From NCBI GenBank assembly GCA_019186945.1, contig JABAQJ010000008.1, positions 186,001 through 250,000 on the forward strand: a stretch of 64,000 bases of DNA. Reading direction: 5' to 3'. The translations under genes were made by a program, and so were the position numbers. Source of the DNA: Gemmatimonadaceae bacterium. GTDB taxonomy: Bacteria > Gemmatimonadota > Gemmatimonadetes > Gemmatimonadales > Gemmatimonadaceae. Shown in pieces: positions 18,941 through 27,541 of this stretch; positions within the stretch are counted from its first letter, which is position 1; each line of letters opens with the position of its first letter. Below the pieces are notes generated by a model. It did no database searches. It had not been told where the DNA came from and worked only from the letters and a program-made list of their open reading frames with translations.

Positions 18941-19825
18941 ATGCCCACCTCATCCGGCGATCCGTCGCGTCGAACATTCCTGGGCGTTTCCCTTGGCGCT
19001 ATCGCGACTGGAACGCTCGGGCCCGAGGGCGTGCAGGCGCGGCACTGGTCATCGCTGGCCGTGCCGCGGACCGGCCGATTGCAGCAGTCCGTCTGCCGCT
19101 GGTGTTACGACGGGATTCCGCTCGAGCAGCTCTGCAGGGCGGCGGAGGAAATGGGGCTCAAGTCGGTGGAGTTGCTGGGCGAACGCGAGTGGCACGTGCC
19201 GAAGCAATTCGGGCTGACGTGCGCGATGGCGAATGGCCCGTCGACGATCGCCGTCGGCTTCAACCGCCCCAACGAACATGACCGGCTGGTTGCCGAGTCC
19301 GAACGACTGCTGCAGCTGATCGCAGCGCAGGGGTTGCCCAACATGATCGTTTTCTCGGGTAACCGTGGCGGGATGTCCGATGGCGAGGGACTGGAGAACT
19401 GTGCGCGCGGACTGCGCCGGGTGGCGCCGATCGCAGAGCGGCTCGGGGTGACCGTCTGCATGGAGTTGTTGAACAGCAAGATCGATCACCGCGATTACCA
19501 GTGCGATCGCACGCCGTGGGGTGTGGAACTGGTGAAGCGAGTTGGGAGCCCGCGATTTCGACTGCTGTACGACATCTACCACATGCAGATCATGGAAGGC
19601 GATGTCATCCGCACGATTCGGGAGAACATTCAGCATATCGCGCACTTCCACACGGCCGGTGTGCCCGGACGTCACGAGATCGACGAGACGCAGGAGCTTT
19701 ACTATCCGCAGATCGCACGCGCGATCGTCGAGACAGGATTCACGGGATATCTGGCGCAGGAGTTCGTGCCATCGCGCGACCCGCTCACATCGCTCAGACA
19801 GGGAGTGTCGATCTGCGACGTATGA
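18941..19825 (+). CDS. Tat-exported hydroxypyruvate isomerase-like TIM barrel
   Basis: A 294-residue protein with a twin-arginine leader (PSRRTFLGVSLGAIATG) and a TIM barrel of the hydroxypyruvate isomerase (Hyi/OtnI) group. Visible elements include QQSVCRWCYDGIPLEQLC, LKSVELLGEREW, VCMELLNSKIDH (metal-ligand Glu), LLYDIYHMQIMEGD (metal-ligand Asp and His) and YLAQEFVP. Characterised relatives interconvert hydroxypyruvate and tartronate semialdehyde or related 2-keto sugar acids; the substrate here is unproven. It is the second exported TIM-barrel isomerase-like protein in the window (the other is at 13.4 kb) but belongs to a different subfamily. Confidence 0.88.
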   Translation: MPTSSGDPSRRTFLGVSLGAIATGTLGPEGVQARHWSSLAVPRTGRLQQSVCRWCYDGIPLEQLCRAAEEMGLKSVELLGEREWHVPKQFGLTCAMANGPSTIAVGFNRPNEHDRLVAESERLLQLIAAQGLPNMIVFSGNRGGMSDGEGLENCARGLRRVAPIAERLGVTVCMELLNSKIDHRDYQCDRTPWGVELVKRVGSPRFRLLYDIYHMQIMEGDVIRTIRENIQHIAHFHTAGVPGRHEIDETQELYYPQIARAIVETGFTGYLAQEFVPSRDPLTSLRQGVSICDV

Positions 19826-19893
19826 GGAGCCGGGCTCGAGCTGCGCTCGATATGTGGAGTTTACGTGGGGCTCACCACCAGAGGTACAACGTC

Positions 19894-21288
19894 ATGTCCG
19901 GATTACCGTGGCGGCGGCATGGTGCCGCCGCAATCGCCCTTTGGCTGGCGATCGGCCTGTCAGCACCTGTGCTGCCGGCACAACGCATGGATCGCGCCCG
20001 GTTCCCGGCATTCGTCGACTCCGTGGTCGCAGCTGCAATCCAGGGCGGGACTGCGGCTGCCGGAGTTACCGTCGCGGTGGTGCTGGGTCGCGACACGCTG
20101 GTGCTCAAGCCCTATGGCTATGCTGACCTGGAGTTCGACGTGCCCACACCCGACGGCGCAATCTATGAGATCGGGTCGGTAACCAAGCAGTTCACGGCCG
20201 CCGCGATCCTGTTGTTGCAGGCGGACGGCAAGCTGTCGGTCGACGATGACCTAACCAGGTACCTCCCGGACTATCCGACGCAGGGGAGGCACATAACGAT
20301 CCGCCGTCTCCTCAACCACACGTCGGGCATCAAGGGATACACGGAAATGCCGGAGTTCGGCGCCATGATGACGCTGCCGCTCCCGAGAGACTCCCTTGTG
20401 GCCCTGTTCAGCCGGCAGCCGTTCGATTTCGAACCCGGAGAGAACGAGGTCTACAACAACTCGGCGTTCTTCCTGCTGGGTCTGATCATCGAGAAGGCGA
20501 GCGGCATGAGCTATGCCGATTTCGTACAGCAACGACTGTTCGCGCCCATTGGGATGAGTTCGTCGCGGTATTGCGACGAACAGGCGATCCAGAAAAGGCG
20601 GGCACACGGGTACGACACCGGTCCCAGGGGATTGATCGTGAAGCGGTACCTGGACCAGACTTGGCCGTACTCCGCCGGCTCGCTCTGTTCCACGGCTGGA
20701 GACCTGATTGCCTGGAATCGGGCGCTGCACGGCGGGCGCGTCCTGTCCCCGGCCTCGTATCGGGAGATGATCTCTCCCGGCAGCCTCAATGACGGCACTC
20801 CCATCCGGTACGGCATGGGGATCGGTCTGACGAACATTGCCGGACATCGCGCGATATCGCACGGTGGCGGAATCAATGGCTACCTGTCGTTCTCCGCGTA
20901 TTTCCCGGATGACGATGCCATCATGGTCGTCCTGATCAACACGGCCGGCCCGGTCTCGCCGGACGCACTGACGGCAACCTTCGCCGCGGCGCTCCTCGGA
21001 GACGTCAAGGCAGCGGCGGTCGCGCTCGATCGCCCTGTTTCCGATTACGCTGGAACGTACACTGGCGTCGGGCGTGGCGCACCGACGGTAGCGATCGTGA
21101 GCGCCGACAGCACTGGCGCATTGCAGCTGGCGGTCGGAAAGGGACGCCCGCAACGCGCGACCTATCTCGGTGGCGACCGTTTCGAGCGCAACAACGCACT
21201 GCTGATCTTCGAACGTTCGAACGGGAAGGTCACGCGTGTTCGTTTCGATACCGGCGGCGGGCATTACGTGTTGACCCGTCAGCCCTGA
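19894..21288 (+). CDS. Secreted beta-lactamase-fold serine hydrolase (class C/DD-peptidase family)
   Basis: A 464-residue protein from the ATG at 19894, with a signal peptide ending near VLPAQ (residue 30). The serine hydrolase motifs are all present: SVTK (Ser95, Lys98), the YNN triad at 187-189, and HGG in ISHGGGINGY near residue 330. A C-terminal lipocalin-like extension of about 110 residues (YAGTYTGVGRGAP to the end) resembles the DUF3471-type domains of esterase relatives. Possible activities are D-amino-acid peptide or ester hydrolysis; beta-lactam resistance should not be assumed. A run of nine C follows at 21292-21300 in the non-coding gap. Confidence 0.9.
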   Translation: MSGLPWRRHGAAAIALWLAIGLSAPVLPAQRMDRARFPAFVDSVVAAAIQGGTAAAGVTVAVVLGRDTLVLKPYGYADLEFDVPTPDGAIYEIGSVTKQFTAAAILLLQADGKLSVDDDLTRYLPDYPTQGRHITIRRLLNHTSGIKGYTEMPEFGAMMTLPLPRDSLVALFSRQPFDFEPGENEVYNNSAFFLLGLIIEKASGMSYADFVQQRLFAPIGMSSSRYCDEQAIQKRRAHGYDTGPRGLIVKRYLDQTWPYSAGSLCSTAGDLIAWNRALHGGRVLSPASYREMISPGSLNDGTPIRYGMGIGLTNIAGHRAISHGGGINGYLSFSAYFPDDDAIMVVLINTAGPVSPDALTATFAAALLGDVKAAAVALDRPVSDYAGTYTGVGRGAPTVAIVSADSTGALQLAVGKGRPQRATYLGGDRFERNNALLIFERSNGKVTRVRFDTGGGHYVLTRQP

Positions 21289-21387
21289 AGACCCCCCCCC
21301 GGTCACGGCGCCAAGCTCGACAGGCGCAATGTCGGCCACTGGCCCAGGGCTCCGGCCGCGATGTCTCCGTCGCATCGGAGCCATCCG

Positions 21388-22758
21388 CTACCCTGCGGCG
21401 GCTTCGGCCGCTGGCGCTCCTTCGATGATCTGGGTTTCGTCGGTTGCATGGGGCGCTGCCTCCGACGTGCCCCCGTCATCGTTCAATTCGCCACTGCGCG
21501 ACAGCGCCTGGCGGAAGAAGACGGGCCCCATGGCTTCGTTTACCGCGATCATCGCCAGAAGCATCGTCTTCATGTCTTCTCCGCGCTCGGGAAGAACCTG
21601 CGTCACCAGCGTGGCCAGCCCGATCGCCACACCAGCCTGCGAGACCAGTCCCATCCAGATATGCCGCCGCTCAACGGGGCTGGCCTTACCCCAGCGTGCA
21701 CCCAACCGCGACCCGAAGAAGATCGCTGCCAGACGCACCACGACCACGGGGATCACCAGCGTCCAGACCATGACCAGCGCCTCGATATGCAACGAGGCAC
21801 CGGCGAGAGCGAAGAAGACGACGAACACCGGCGCGGCCGAGCGCTCCATCGCCATCCGAAATCCCTCGCCGTGCTCGCGCCTCGAGACATTCTCAGCCAC
21901 GAAACCAGCGGTGAGCAACATCAGCAGCGTTTCGACATGGACCAGTCGAGCGATCTCCGCACCGAAGAAAGCAACGATCAAGGCGAACAGGAAGAGTTCG
22001 CGACGGACCCAGCGCAGATAACCGGCGACGATGCCGCCGAGCGTTGCACCGACCAGCACGGCTCCACCCATGTCCCAGAACAGCACCCCTAACGACGATC
22101 CGCCGCCGCCACCCGTGAACGCCGGGGCCACTGTGCGCGCGAGCGCTAGAACGGCGCTGAACAGGAGAATGACGGCGACGTCTGCCACCAGCACCACGCC
22201 AAGTGTGGTCCGCGCGACCGGGCCGTGCGCGCGCGTTTCCGTGAGCAACGCGATCGTCACGGCTGGCGAGTGCACCGCCGCCACCGACGCGAACATCATC
22301 GCCAGCATCAACGCCGCCGATACCGGAGTTCCCTGAAGGAACGGAACCGAGTCGCGCACCGCCATCAGCAACGCAGTCACCACCAGGAAGGTCAGCGGCA
22401 TCTCGCTGACCAGAATCTTGAGAATCTTCGTCCCATGCTGACGCAATTCGCTCCACCGCAGCTCCGCGCCCGCCAGGAACGCGATGATCGCGATCGCAAG
22501 TGAACTGATGCGCGAGAGCTGTTCGACGGCCGTCTCGCTCACAGTTCCCAGCACGGACGGACCGAAGATCAGTCCGGCCAGCATGTACCCGACAATCTTG
22601 GGAAGCCGCACCATGGCGACCAGTCGACCCACGGCATCCGCACCGACGATCAGGAAACCCAGGATCAACAGCCACTGCCCGCCGTAACCGGGAGTGCCAA
22701 GAGGGAGTATCAGCTGCATACACCCCAGCAGCAGCACGAGGATGACGATACGGCGCAT
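21388..22758 (-). CDS. CPA2-family cation:proton antiporter membrane protein (copy A)
   Basis: A 456-residue polytopic protein, almost all membrane-embedded, of the Kef/NapA-type Na+/H+ exchanger fold. It shows LPKIVGYMLAGLIFGPSVLG (first inverted-repeat helices), IAFLAGAELRW, SVAAVHSPAVTIALL and GLVSQAGVAIGLATLV. It ends in a soluble acidic tail of about 45 residues. No TrkA-type nucleotide-binding domain is present. Its ATG directly abuts the stop codon of the upstream antiporter gene (22759-22761), so it is the last gene of a three-gene minus-strand operon. The transported cation cannot be deduced. Confidence 0.88.
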   Translation of the reverse strand: MRRIVILVLLLGCMQLILPLGTPGYGGQWLLILGFLIVGADAVGRLVAMVRLPKIVGYMLAGLIFGPSVLGTVSETAVEQLSRISSLAIAIIAFLAGAELRWSELRQHGTKILKILVSEMPLTFLVVTALLMAVRDSVPFLQGTPVSAALMLAMMFASVAAVHSPAVTIALLTETRAHGPVARTTLGVVLVADVAVILLFSAVLALARTVAPAFTGGGGGSSLGVLFWDMGGAVLVGATLGGIVAGYLRWVRRELFLFALIVAFFGAEIARLVHVETLLMLLTAGFVAENVSRREHGEGFRMAMERSAAPVFVVFFALAGASLHIEALVMVWTLVIPVVVVRLAAIFFGSRLGARWGKASPVERRHIWMGLVSQAGVAIGLATLVTQVLPERGEDMKTMLLAMIAVNEAMGPVFFRQALSRSGELNDDGGTSEAAPHATDETQIIEGAPAAEAAAG

Positions 22759-23979
22759 CTACGGGGTTCGCTCCAATTGCGACGCTGCCGGAGCAGTCGC
22801 GAACGGCGCAATCGCCGACGAAGCGAATCTTCCCGACAGCATATCCGTCAGCAGCACGGACACCAGTGCGGTGGTGAAGACAACGTTAGGCAGCGCCAGC
22901 GTGTCGGCATACACGTAGTTCACCGCCAGCGCGATGATGAGCCCGCCCTGGCCAAGCAGGGCGTATCCCCAGTTGTTTCCCAGCACGGGAAGGAGGTCGT
23001 TGATGCGGGCCACGAGCCGCGCGCCCCCGATCTTGGCCGTAATGCGCGCCACCACGAACAGCAGCACGGGAAGGAGCCACGCCGGCTGGGCGCTGGGACG
23101 CCATGACGCGCCTGCAAACACGAGCAGTACGAAATACAGCGGCCGCTCGATGCGATACAGGGCCGCGCCCACTTCCGCCCGCTGGCGCGTGGTGTTGATG
23201 AGCGTGGTACCGAAGAACATGCCAGCCATGACGGGCGAAAGGCGCAAGTACGTCGCCGCTCCGCTCACCAGCACAATGATGCCTCCCAGCGAAATGAAGA
23301 GGCGGTCGATGCGCTTCTCGTCGCCGAGGAACAGATGGAACAGCCCGCCACCCACGATGCCGATGGCAACGTTCACCACGGTCCACTCAGTGGGTGTGAG
23401 CTGCCGCACGAGCGTAGCGCTGGGCGCGTGCTCGAACGACAGTAGAATGCCGAAAGTGCAAACGGCGAGGAACGCGTTCGCTCCAGTAGTCGTGCGCAAT
23501 GCCGCAACCAGCGCACTGCGTTCTCGGAAACGCCGCGCGGCCACCTCGATGCCTGCATGACTCGAAAGCGTGGCAAAAGCGCCCAGAGCGATCGCCGGCG
23601 CCAGCGCACGCTCGTCCGAAAGCGAGAAGAGCCAGCGCAACATGTAGAACTGCGCGCCTCCCACCACAAACATCGTCAGCAGCGACTCCACGAACGCCAC
23701 GCGATAGATGGCTCCCGGAACTCGTACCAACGCAGTGAGCAGAAATCGGGATCCCACTATCGCACCCATCCACCCCAGTGCCAGCGCCGACGCCGGGGCC
23801 AGATCCTGGAGCATCCCGGCAGTGAGTAGACCCGAAACCTGCGGCCCAAGAAGGATCCCGAGCAGTATGTACTCCGCTCCAGAGACAATCACCAGCCGGC
23901 GCGCCAGCCAATCGAACGCAACGTGGGCCGCCAGGTACGAACCCACCACGAGCAGGACGAGCGCCAGGCCCGATGTCAT
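22759..23979 (-). CDS. CPA2-like antiporter membrane protein (copy B, divergent)
   Basis: A 406-residue polytopic membrane protein, related in fold to its downstream neighbour but clearly diverged. It has AEYILLGILLGPQVSGLL (compare GYMLAGLIFGPS), FATLSSHAGIEVA, SPVMAGMFFGTTLIN and GYALLGQGGLIIALAV. Its start overlaps the stop of the binding-lipoprotein gene by 4 bp (ATGA), and its stop abuts copy A's start, so the three proteins should be made together. Two unlike antiporter subunits side by side suggest a heteromeric transporter. Which residues carry protons is not certain from reading alone. Confidence 0.83.
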   Translation of the reverse strand: MTSGLALVLLVVGSYLAAHVAFDWLARRLVIVSGAEYILLGILLGPQVSGLLTAGMLQDLAPASALALGWMGAIVGSRFLLTALVRVPGAIYRVAFVESLLTMFVVGGAQFYMLRWLFSLSDERALAPAIALGAFATLSSHAGIEVAARRFRERSALVAALRTTTGANAFLAVCTFGILLSFEHAPSATLVRQLTPTEWTVVNVAIGIVGGGLFHLFLGDEKRIDRLFISLGGIIVLVSGAATYLRLSPVMAGMFFGTTLINTTRQRAEVGAALYRIERPLYFVLLVFAGASWRPSAQPAWLLPVLLFVVARITAKIGGARLVARINDLLPVLGNNWGYALLGQGGLIIALAVNYVYADTLALPNVVFTTALVSVLLTDMLSGRFASSAIAPFATAPAASQLERTP

Positions 23980-25097
23980 TCCGGAGGTTGGACGGGAAGA
24001 GTGCTGTCGGCGGCGATCGTCAGGTCAGGCACGGACAGCAATGCGGCCGGTATGTCGCGGCCCGACAGTTGGGCAGAATCGAGCAGTACGAACGGCGCCC
24101 GCGCCAGCAGCAATCGGCCGTCGGCCGACAGCAGGAAGCGAACGAAACGCTCGGCGACCGATGGATTGCCGGCCTGCCGCGGGATCGTGAGCGCACAGGT
24201 CAGCGACGTCCCGCGCACCGTCATCGAATCCGTGGTCGCCGGAGTGCTCCGCGCACTTCCGCGGACGCCGTTCGTCGTATCGGTCCGTGGTAACGAAATG
24301 GTCGCCATCGCGTATGTGGAGTCCCGCGCGGGATCGCCAAGGTCAATGTCGTCGCCCAGCCGCAGCCAGCGCCATCCCTCCTGCCGAGCGATCGATTCGT
24401 ACGTCCACGCGATCGCGACCATACCCGACGCCATCGCCGCGGCAAGCGAATCGCTCGTGGAGTAGACGTCTCGTGGTGGCGAACGGCCAGCGAGACGCGT
24501 TGCCAGCCGTCGGACACCGCTCGCTCTCTCTGCCAGCTGCATCGCGAGCAAGGTTCTGCGCCCAAGCTGGGATGCTTCAGGGTCTACGCGCCCAACACGC
24601 GCTCGACTCCGCAGCAGGCCGTCCCACCACGATCCAGCGTCGAGCGTAGTTCCTCGCGGCAGCGAGTCCTGCCAGGCCAGTACGATGCGGTCGTCCGCGA
24701 AACGGAGTGCCCAAGTCGCCGCATCGGTGGCCACCAGTTGTCGGATTCGGCCTTCCGAGTCGATCACCAGGTCGGTGCGCGACGCGCGTGCCGGCAGCGC
24801 CGAGTCGATCGAATCCGGCGACACGTCGAACACGACGCGCACTCCTTCACGCTCGGCGAAAGCATCGGCGACGGCGCTCAGTGCCTTGATCCAGTCGCTG
24901 CGAGTCATGATAGCCAGTGTGGCGTCACTCGCAATGCGCGGTGCCGCGGCACGTTCGGCACTGTCAGCAGCCGTCAGCAACGAGTCCGCACGACGTACTG
25001 GTTCCGTCCTGCCGCACGCCGCGAACGCGAGCAGGATCAACCCAGACACGCCAACGGGTCGCGACGCACGTCTCTGCCCGAGGCGGCTATTCGTCAT
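23976..25097 (-). CDS. ABC-type solute-binding lipoprotein (molybdate/tungstate SBP-like)
   Basis: A 373-residue protein with lipobox LLAFAAC (Cys28) and a two-lobed periplasmic binding fold. The mature part begins ATLAIMTRSDWIKALSAVAD, followed by FAEREGVRVVFDV, DLVIDSEGRIRQLV, the hinge region FADDRIVLAW, and FVRFLLSADGRLLL near the end. This layout fits bacterial extracellular solute-binding proteins of the ModA/WtpA group. No ABC permease or ATPase is adjacent; the gene is instead coupled by ATGA overlap to two antiporter-like membrane proteins. The ligand is unknown. It heads the operon, with a gap of about 190 bp upstream. Confidence 0.8.
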   Translation of the reverse strand: MTNSRLGQRRASRPVGVSGLILLAFAACGRTEPVRRADSLLTAADSAERAAAPRIASDATLAIMTRSDWIKALSAVADAFAEREGVRVVFDVSPDSIDSALPARASRTDLVIDSEGRIRQLVATDAATWALRFADDRIVLAWQDSLPRGTTLDAGSWWDGLLRSRARVGRVDPEASQLGRRTLLAMQLAERASGVRRLATRLAGRSPPRDVYSTSDSLAAAMASGMVAIAWTYESIARQEGWRWLRLGDDIDLGDPARDSTYAMATISLPRTDTTNGVRGSARSTPATTDSMTVRGTSLTCALTIPRQAGNPSVAERFVRFLLSADGRLLLARAPFVLLDSAQLSGRDIPAALLSVPDLTIAADSTLPVQPPE

Positions 25098-25291
25098 GCG
25101 GTAGTGCTGCGTAGAGCAATCGACTTGTCACCGAACGGCGATGCAAAGGGTCGAGTATCCGAGATTGCCAGACGCTCAACCCTTCCGCACCACGTGTTCG
25201 TTCGATCGGACACTGCGGTCACATCGATCTCCTGCGCCGATCGCGGTCTTCCGCGAAACGCACGGCGCTCAAGTCCGACAACATCCCCGGA

Positions 25292-27391
25292 TCATTTTGC
25301 CGACACCGGCACGAGCCTGATCTGACCGGCTGACTCTCGTGCCCGAAGCACGGCGAGTACATCGGCCAGCGGCAGCGGTGTGAACTCGCCGCTCAGGAAA
25401 TCGCGAATCTGGAGAACGGTCAATTTCTTGTCGAGCAGGAGGCCGAGTTCGGCGTTGAACTCGTCCGGGAGCGACGGTCCCGCGGGAGGACCGAACCCTC
25501 CGGGGCCGAACGGACCGCCGCCGGCGTTTGGTGGCGGTGGCACGCGCTCCACCAGCAGTTGCGACGCCGCCTTCTCTTCGGCCGTCTGTGTCGGTTCCGT
25601 GGCTTGGACTCCGCGTTGCGCAGCCTGAAGTTGATATGCGGCCTTGATCTCGTTGATCAGTGCGACGGATCTGGCGTCGATCAGTGGTTCGAATGGTGTG
25701 ACCTTCTTCTGTCCTTCCGCGACGTTCGTCCACAGAACGCTCGCCGAGCGGACCACTTGCTTCTCGATCGCCTGCTGGTGGCGAATGGTCACGAGTGCGT
25801 CCTTGTATGCCTGCTGCAGGTTGTTCGTCGCAGCGTCCGCAAGATAGCCCATCGCCTTTGTGTGCGATTCGCCCATTCGAGCGAGACCGCGGCCTACGTT
25901 CTCCTGCGCGATCCGCGCTGCCATCTCGTCCGTGCCCACGCTCATCGCCGCCAGTGAGCCGAGCGCCACCGCTGCCGCACGCTTGTACTGCGTGGGATCC
26001 TGCTTGTCCGGCGTGTCCTCGCTCGAGTGGTACCACATGTCAGGCCAGGTGATGAACATCACGGCCGGGATGCCGTGTTGCATGTAGGTCACGTGGTCGC
26101 TCGCCCCGTAGTGCTTGTCCACCTTGATGTAGAACGCATCCTTGCTGCCGCGCGGACTCTCCACCGGCTGGGTCGGCGCGTACCCGGAGAGCGATCGCCG
26201 GAACCGCACGCGCTCGCGCGAGATGTCGGCGATGTATTCCATGTTGCTTTGCGCGATGTCGTTGATGTAGCTGGGGAACGTGTCCGGCGTGCGTTGGAGG
26301 ATCCAGAAGCTCCGGCTCATGGCCAGTCGGATCGCTTCCATATCGAAGTTCAGCGTGCCGATCATCGCTGCCTTCTTGTCGGGGTGCTTCGTCAGGTAGG
26401 CATTCGTTCCTGAAATCTCGGGCACGAACTGGAAGTTGATCGTGCGCTTCGGTCGTGGGAGCTTGCCTTCCTCGATCAGTTTGATGTAGGCGCGTCCGAC
26501 TTCGAGGATGAGCGCGCATCCGGAGTTGTCGTCGTTGGCGCCCTGTTTGATGACGCCCTCGTAGAGGTGGCAGCTGATCCCGACCTCCTGCGTCGTGCTG
26601 CCGTCACCCGGGATTTCCGCGTGCACGTACTCGTTCTTGCTGGGTACCTGCACGCTTTTCGTGACCGATCGGATAGTGATTTTCTCGCCCCGATAAAGCA
26701 GGGCCTGCAGCGTGTTGTGCTGTTCCGGTGTGACGTGCCACGCCACGGTACCCGGCTGTGCTTGCACGGTCGAGCTCACGATCTGCGTTGGGTAATCGAT
26801 CGAGCGCTGGTACCCGATCGCGCTGATGCCGAGCACACCGATGGCGCCGTGCTGGACGGCCTGGCGATATGTCGCCGAGGTCGAGCCGCTGGAGAGGACG
26901 AACTTGCCGCGCACGTCTTTGCCTTCGAAGTCCTGGGGTCGGCCGTTTTCGACGTCGACCAGTTCGGCGGTGAAGTCGCCATTCGCGTTCAGCGATGCGA
27001 GCGCGAGCGCTACATCGTGGATGTCCGAGAGCTTGGTGAGCTTTGGCGTCGTCATCCAGAGTTCACCGGCCGTCGGCTGCCATGCCATCTGCCCGGCGGG
27101 TCCGAAAGTCTCCACGGCGATGTTCTGGAAGCCGTATCGTTTCGCGTACTCCGTGATCACCTGCGTCTCACGGAATGGCACCGTGTAGTCATCGGGGATG
27201 CGCACGCGCTGGTAGGGCACGAGTTCGAGGACGTGGTGCATCGCTCGCTCGCCGCTGACCTCGTTGATGATGGCCGTCATCTGTTGCTGCGTGAGCAGCG
27301 TGCGGTCCTCGCGTTCCTGGGCCGGTGCGATACGAGCGGAGAGTGGCGCCGTCCCGAGGGCCAGCGTCGCGATCCATGCGTTGCGTTTCAT
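25292..27391 (-). CDS. Secreted M28-family metallopeptidase with long C-terminal extension
   Basis: A 699-residue protein. A signal peptide (MKRNAWIATLALGTAPLSA) precedes a PA-domain insert (VRGKFVLSSGSTSATYRQAV, about 150-260) and an M28 catalytic domain. Likely zinc ligands are His in ISCHLYEG, Asp in ANDDNSGC, Glu in VPEISGTNAY, Asp in LNFDMEAI and His in MWYHSSEDTPDK. The last 230 residues are helical, include a Pro/Gly-rich linker (PPPPNAGGGPFGPGGF) and have no family assignment. Probably an aminopeptidase in the periplasm or outside the cell. The symporter gene lies 150 bp upstream on the same strand, which would fit peptide breakdown coupled to uptake. Confidence 0.9.
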   Translation of the reverse strand: MKRNAWIATLALGTAPLSARIAPAQEREDRTLLTQQQMTAIINEVSGERAMHHVLELVPYQRVRIPDDYTVPFRETQVITEYAKRYGFQNIAVETFGPAGQMAWQPTAGELWMTTPKLTKLSDIHDVALALASLNANGDFTAELVDVENGRPQDFEGKDVRGKFVLSSGSTSATYRQAVQHGAIGVLGISAIGYQRSIDYPTQIVSSTVQAQPGTVAWHVTPEQHNTLQALLYRGEKITIRSVTKSVQVPSKNEYVHAEIPGDGSTTQEVGISCHLYEGVIKQGANDDNSGCALILEVGRAYIKLIEEGKLPRPKRTINFQFVPEISGTNAYLTKHPDKKAAMIGTLNFDMEAIRLAMSRSFWILQRTPDTFPSYINDIAQSNMEYIADISRERVRFRRSLSGYAPTQPVESPRGSKDAFYIKVDKHYGASDHVTYMQHGIPAVMFITWPDMWYHSSEDTPDKQDPTQYKRAAAVALGSLAAMSVGTDEMAARIAQENVGRGLARMGESHTKAMGYLADAATNNLQQAYKDALVTIRHQQAIEKQVVRSASVLWTNVAEGQKKVTPFEPLIDARSVALINEIKAAYQLQAAQRGVQATEPTQTAEEKAASQLLVERVPPPPNAGGGPFGPGGFGPPAGPSLPDEFNAELGLLLDKKLTVLQIRDFLSGEFTPLPLADVLAVLRARESAGQIRLVPVSAK

Positions 27392-27541
27392 TCGGATATG
27401 TGTTGGTTGTGGTGTTCCAGTCTGCGCGTGCGGGCTTGCAGCGGCCTGTGCACGGCCGGCGTGCGTTCCGTAGTGCCATTACGAGTTACGCGGTACCCGA
27501 GCGAATCGCTCTGTGGTCCGACGTGCCGGGCGCGGCTCGTT

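Noticed and set aside
19894-21288. Calling the serine hydrolase a beta-lactam resistance gene
   Set aside because: SxxK, YxN and HGG motifs are shared with DD-peptidases and esterases. The C-terminal lipocalin-like domain points to an esterase or peptidase relative.
21291-21300. A run of nine C after the beta-lactamase-fold hydrolase as a possible phase-variation tract
   Set aside because: It lies after the stop codon in a non-coding gap and is not placed to switch a frame or promoter.
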